DNA of 8,442 nt, taken from an uncultured Clostridia bacterium. Its GTDB lineage: Bacteria; Bacillota; Clostridia; Lachnospirales; Lachnospiraceae. A model generated the notes under the pieces. It was not told the origin of the DNA. It saw nothing but the letters and a program-made list of their open reading frames with translations, and searched no databases. Positions 6,967-8,442 of the stretch are shown one piece after another. The stretch is taken from NCBI GenBank assembly GCA_946614685.1, contig CAMOHF010000037.1, forward strand, positions 1-8,442. Reading direction: 5' to 3'. Each line of letters begins with the position of its first letter. Position 1 is the first letter of the stretch. The position numbers were made by a program, and so were the translations under genes.

Positions 6967-7677
6967 ATGAACGCAAAGACAAAAAAGCTTTTGACTTATA
7001 TTTCTTTGCTGGTAGTTTTCTGTACGCTCCTGACCGGCTGCACGCCGAAGGTCGAGAAGCGCTACCAGCAGTACGTGAAGGCATTGATCTCCTTAAACTA
7101 CCTCGGTGTCAGCGAGGATTACCTTGCAGCCACGGGTTCGAGCGAGGCGGATGCACAGGCCCTCTACGAAAAGAACATCGATTATCTGACCGACAACCTG
7201 CTTGCTTACTATAAAGTGCGGGTTGACAACGCCCCCGAGATCAGAGAGCAGTACCGCGAGCTTGCCAAGCACATCTACAGCAAGATCAACTTCAGCGTCT
7301 CAAAGGCGTACAAATACGGCAGTGTCTACCTGGTGGACATCACCATCTACCCCATCGACCTGTTCAATCAGACAGCCCCCGAGGTAAGCGCCTACATCGA
7401 GAAGTTCAACGAGGATGTGGCGAACGGCGTCTACAACGACTACGATATCGCACAGTATGAGACCGCATTTTCCACCGGCCTTCTCGACATCCTGAACAAA
7501 GGATGCGATCAGATGACCTACACCGATCCCATCAAGCTGACCGCAGAGATCGTGGAGGAAGGCAAAACCTACTACCTGACCGAGCGTGATCTATTGGACA
7601 TCGATGCCTGTATGTTCTCCACCGTCATCACACAGACTGAGGACACCGGTACCGATTCAACCGAAGAAGGCGAATAA
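6967..7677 (+). CDS. Putative lipoprotein of unknown function
   Basis: This 236-residue protein starts MNAKTKKLLTYIS. It has a positive N-terminus, a hydrophobic stretch (residues 8-22) and a lipobox LLTGC with the lipid-accepting Cys at 25. It should be exported by Sec, cleaved by signal peptidase II and anchored on the outer face of the membrane. The mature part is rich in Tyr and acidic residues and predicted mostly helical, with no catalytic motif that I recognise. A repeated Y-x-K/Y-x-Y pattern (YYKVRVDN, KAYKYGSVY) is visible, and the end is an acidic tail (TEDTGTDSTEEGE). It may be related to small uncharacterised clostridial lipoprotein families such as DUF5105, but I cannot confirm this. 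It has its own promoter and AAAGGA 8 bases before the start, and it is transcribed away from the DivIVA-like gene. The stop codon abuts the terminator stem. Confidence 0.8.
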   Translation: MNAKTKKLLTYISLLVVFCTLLTGCTPKVEKRYQQYVKALISLNYLGVSEDYLAATGSSEADAQALYEKNIDYLTDNLLAYYKVRVDNAPEIREQYRELAKHIYSKINFSVSKAYKYGSVYLVDITIYPIDLFNQTAPEVSAYIEKFNEDVANGVYNDYDIAQYETAFSTGLLDILNKGCDQMTYTDPIKLTAEIVEEGKTYYLTERDLLDIDACMFSTVITQTEDTGTDSTEEGE

Positions 7678-7716
7678 GCAATCAAAAAGGAGAGCGATGC
7701 TCTCCTTTTTGATTGC
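7678..7716. terminator. Bidirectional terminator between the lipoprotein and tRNA-Gly genes
   Basis: GCAATCAAAAAGGAGAGC (7678-7695) is a perfect 18-bp inverted repeat with 7699-7716 around a 3-base GAT loop. On each strand the GC-rich GGAGAGC core stem is followed by CTTTTTGATTGC, so it can end both convergent transcripts. It begins on the base after the lipoprotein stop codon and ends one base from the tRNA 3' end. Confidence 0.88.
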
Positions 7717-7717
7717 A

Positions 7718-7788
7718 AGCAGGATACGGGAGTCGAACCCGCCTCCTCAGCTTGGGAAGCTGATATACTACCGATGTACTAATCCTGC
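7718..7788 (-). tRNA. tRNA-Gly (anticodon CCC)
   Basis: The 71-nt cloverleaf folds fully. The acceptor stem is GCAGGAT with ATCCTGC. The D-stem is GTAC/GTAT with a 7-base loop containing GG. The anticodon stem is TCAGC/GCTGA with loop TTCCCAA, giving anticodon CCC, which reads GGG glycine codons. The variable loop is GGAG and the T-arm is GCGGG-TTCGACT-CCCGT. The discriminator base is T. The CCA end is not encoded (TGC follows), so it must be added by a nucleotidyltransferase. The gene stands alone rather than in a tRNA cluster. Confidence 0.95.
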
Positions 7789-7795
7789 AAACACC

Positions 7796-7820
7796 TGGTC
7801 AGAAGCTCATGCCTTGACCA
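7796..7820 (-). other. Hairpin in the tRNA-Gly leader
   Basis: TGGTCA (7796-7801) and TGACCA (7815-7820) form a 6-bp stem, extended by CTT/AAG with a one-base bulge. It lies between the tRNA promoter and the mature 5' end, 7 bases from the RNase P cut site. It may help keep the leader from misfolding with the tRNA. Confidence 0.4.
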
Positions 7821-7830
7821 ACTGTGTTTT

Positions 7831-7859
7831 ATTATACACTTTCTATTTGCATTTGTCAA
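7831..7859 (-). promoter_or_regulatory. Consensus sigma-A promoter of tRNA-Gly
   Basis: On the minus strand TTGACA (7859-7854), a 17-base spacer, and TATAAT (7836-7831) match the housekeeping consensus at every position. Transcription would start near 7824, about 36 bases before the mature tRNA 5' end. A perfect promoter fits a stable RNA gene. Confidence 0.9.
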
Positions 7860-7930
7860 ATTGTAAGACTCCGGAGCAGTTCTGACAGGTAAAATTTATT
7901 TTTAAGCAAAAAATACCGAACTTTTGTTCC

Positions 7931-8039
7931 TGTTGATAACTTTACTTCTTTTTCAGTAAAATCATAAGTCAAATCCACAATGTATCGGTAAATTATCCCT
8001 GTTTTCATATTTTTTGTGGATAACTTTATTTACTTTTTC
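7931..8039. repeat. Degenerate direct repeat with DnaA-box-like 9-mers
   Basis: Copy 1 (7931-7954, TGTTGATAACTTTACTTC...) and copy 2 (8015-8039, TGTGGATAACTTTATTTAC...) differ at a few bases and one indel; their starts are 84 bases apart. Read on the minus strand, copy 2 contains TTATCCACA, an exact DnaA box, and copy 1 contains TTATCAACA, one mismatch from it. A weaker AAATCCACA lies between them at 7971. The stretch 7860-8040 is AT-rich, and no gene is seen from 7860 to 8073. There is no dnaA or dnaN nearby, so this is not called an origin. Confidence 0.45.
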
Positions 8040-8040
8040 C

Positions 8041-8069
8041 TTGTCAGGCAACACCACCTTTGCTATAAT
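8041..8069 (+). promoter_or_regulatory. Plus-strand promoter facing the transposase 3' end
   Basis: TTGTCA (8041-8046), a 17-base spacer and TATAAT (8064-8069) with an extended TGn (TGCTATAAT) form a good housekeeping promoter on the plus strand. Transcription would start near 8076, at the transposase stop codon, and run antisense to that gene. It may drive an antisense RNA, or it may be left over from a gene displaced by insertion. Confidence 0.55.
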
Positions 8070-8073
8070 GTTC

Positions 8074-8442
8074 TTAGCTTAGGACTGATTCGCTCAGCTC
8101 CTGATCTGCTATATCTTCTGACGTGTTTCTAAACAGCCCTGCAATGCTATTTAAAAGGTCAGAAGATATTTTTTTATGTGTTTTTACAATTTCATTTTTC
8201 TTCAGATAGAAATATTCATACAGTTGTTTTATAAAATCTGCAATCTGTGCCATCAGATAATGGTTCTTCTGTGCATTTTCATTCCAGCTGCACATATGCT
8301 CTATCTCTCCATCCCAGTTCTTCTGCCGGTTAAAGCCCTGGTTCTCGATCTTCCATCGTCCTCTTCCTGCATCTGCAATTTTTTTCGCATTCTTATCCGT
8401 GATCTCTATGTCTGTTACCCATGCAAAGTCTGTCTGCACTTC
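8074..8442 (-). CDS. IS transposase, DDE type, C-terminal part (N-terminus beyond window)
   Basis: The last 122 codons of a transposase are present; the frame stays open at the right edge, so the N-terminus is missing. The first GTG at 8439 is an internal Val, not the start. The block GRGRWKIENQGFNRQKN contains an R-x3-E pattern like that around the catalytic Glu of IS4-like DDE transposases. It is followed by IEHMCSWNENAQKNHYLMAQIADFIKQLYEYF, a helical stretch I associate with transposases of this kind in Lachnospiraceae. The IS family cannot be fixed from this fragment. The C-terminal tail (SEDIADQELSESVLS) is acidic. The terminal inverted repeat should lie downstream of the stop, but its partner is outside the window. 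The surrounding DNA is more AT-rich than the flagellar block, which fits acquired DNA. Confidence 0.75.
   Translation of the reverse strand, partial: EVQTDFAWVTDIEITDKNAKKIADAGRGRWKIENQGFNRQKNWDGEIEHMCSWNENAQKNHYLMAQIADFIKQLYEYFYLKKNEIVKTHKKISSDLLNSIAGLFRNTSEDIADQELSESVLS
8076..8176 (+). ncRNA. Candidate antisense RNA to the transposase 3' end
   Basis: The plus-strand promoter at 8041-8069 predicts a transcript starting near 8076. A 12-bp perfect inverted repeat (ATATCTTCTGAC at 8111-8122, complement at 8158-8169) is followed by a T-run ending near 8175 on the plus strand only. Inside are a smaller stem, AGGACTGA with TCAG-C-TCCT (8082-8103, one bulge), and TGTTTCTAAACA (8124-8135). A roughly 100-nt structured antisense RNA is implied; nothing shows that it is expressed. 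Confidence 0.35.
8111..8176 (+). terminator. Possible plus-strand terminator inside the transposase gene
   Basis: A 12-bp perfect inverted repeat with a 35-base loop is followed on the plus strand by a T-run. The long loop and AT-rich stem make it weaker than a classic terminator. On the transposase strand no T-run follows. Confidence 0.35.

Noticed and set aside
7860..8040. Chromosomal replication origin
   Set aside because: Only one exact and one near DnaA box are clear, and no dnaA, dnaN, rpmH or gidA-type neighbours are present.
7879..8052. A small MITE bounded by GTTCTGACAGG and CCTTGTCAGGCAAC
   Set aside because: The ends match only with gaps, no target duplication is visible, and the left end falls next to the tRNA promoter.

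Overview
The window looks like a chromosomal segment of a motile, Gram-positive Clostridia, most likely Lachnospiraceae. The reasons are the mbl-flgF-flgG order known from Firmicutes (mbl-flhO-flhP in Bacillus subtilis), strong AGGAGG-type ribosome binding sites, DivIVA-type and PAS/GAF proteins, and moderate GC coding sequence. The family assignment is inference; no rRNA or other marker is present.

Minus-strand block, 1-6814. In transcription order this holds a DivIVA-like coiled-coil protein (6814-5957), a Rho-independent terminator, a PAS/GAF sensor-only protein (5891-4110), the actin-like Mbl/MreB (4071-3079), the flagellar rod proteins FlgF (2958-2176) and FlgG (2157-1327), a FlgJ-type rod-binding protein (1116-697), and the N-terminal part of a RecD2-type helicase (700 to beyond base 1). 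From the sensor gene onward the genes are tightly spaced and probably form one operon. The two widest spacers inside it (mbl-flgF and flgG-flgJ) each carry a nested inverted repeat and a triple pentamer tandem repeat. The block joins cell-shape (Mbl, DivIVA-like) and flagellar rod genes, with a sensory protein that has no visible output domain.

Divergent and convergent region, 6815-7860. A divergent promoter region separates the DivIVA-like gene from a plus-strand lipoprotein gene of unknown function (6967-7677). The lipoprotein gene converges on a minus-strand tRNA-Gly(CCC) gene (7788-7718), and a perfect 18-bp inverted repeat between them should terminate both. The tRNA has a fully consensus sigma-A type promoter.

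Accessory end, 7860-8442. An AT-rich non-coding stretch contains a 24/25-bp degenerate direct repeat, each copy starting with a DnaA-box-like 9-mer. A good plus-strand promoter follows it and fires into the 3' end of a minus-strand IS transposase gene cut by the window edge. Downstream of that promoter, a 12-bp perfect inverted repeat followed by a T-run suggests a roughly 100-nt antisense RNA.

The most striking feature is the DivIVA-like protein. Cysteine recurs every 11 residues over about 120 residues, with Leu three and Thr seven residues after it. This is a hendecad coiled coil with a cysteine in each core layer.
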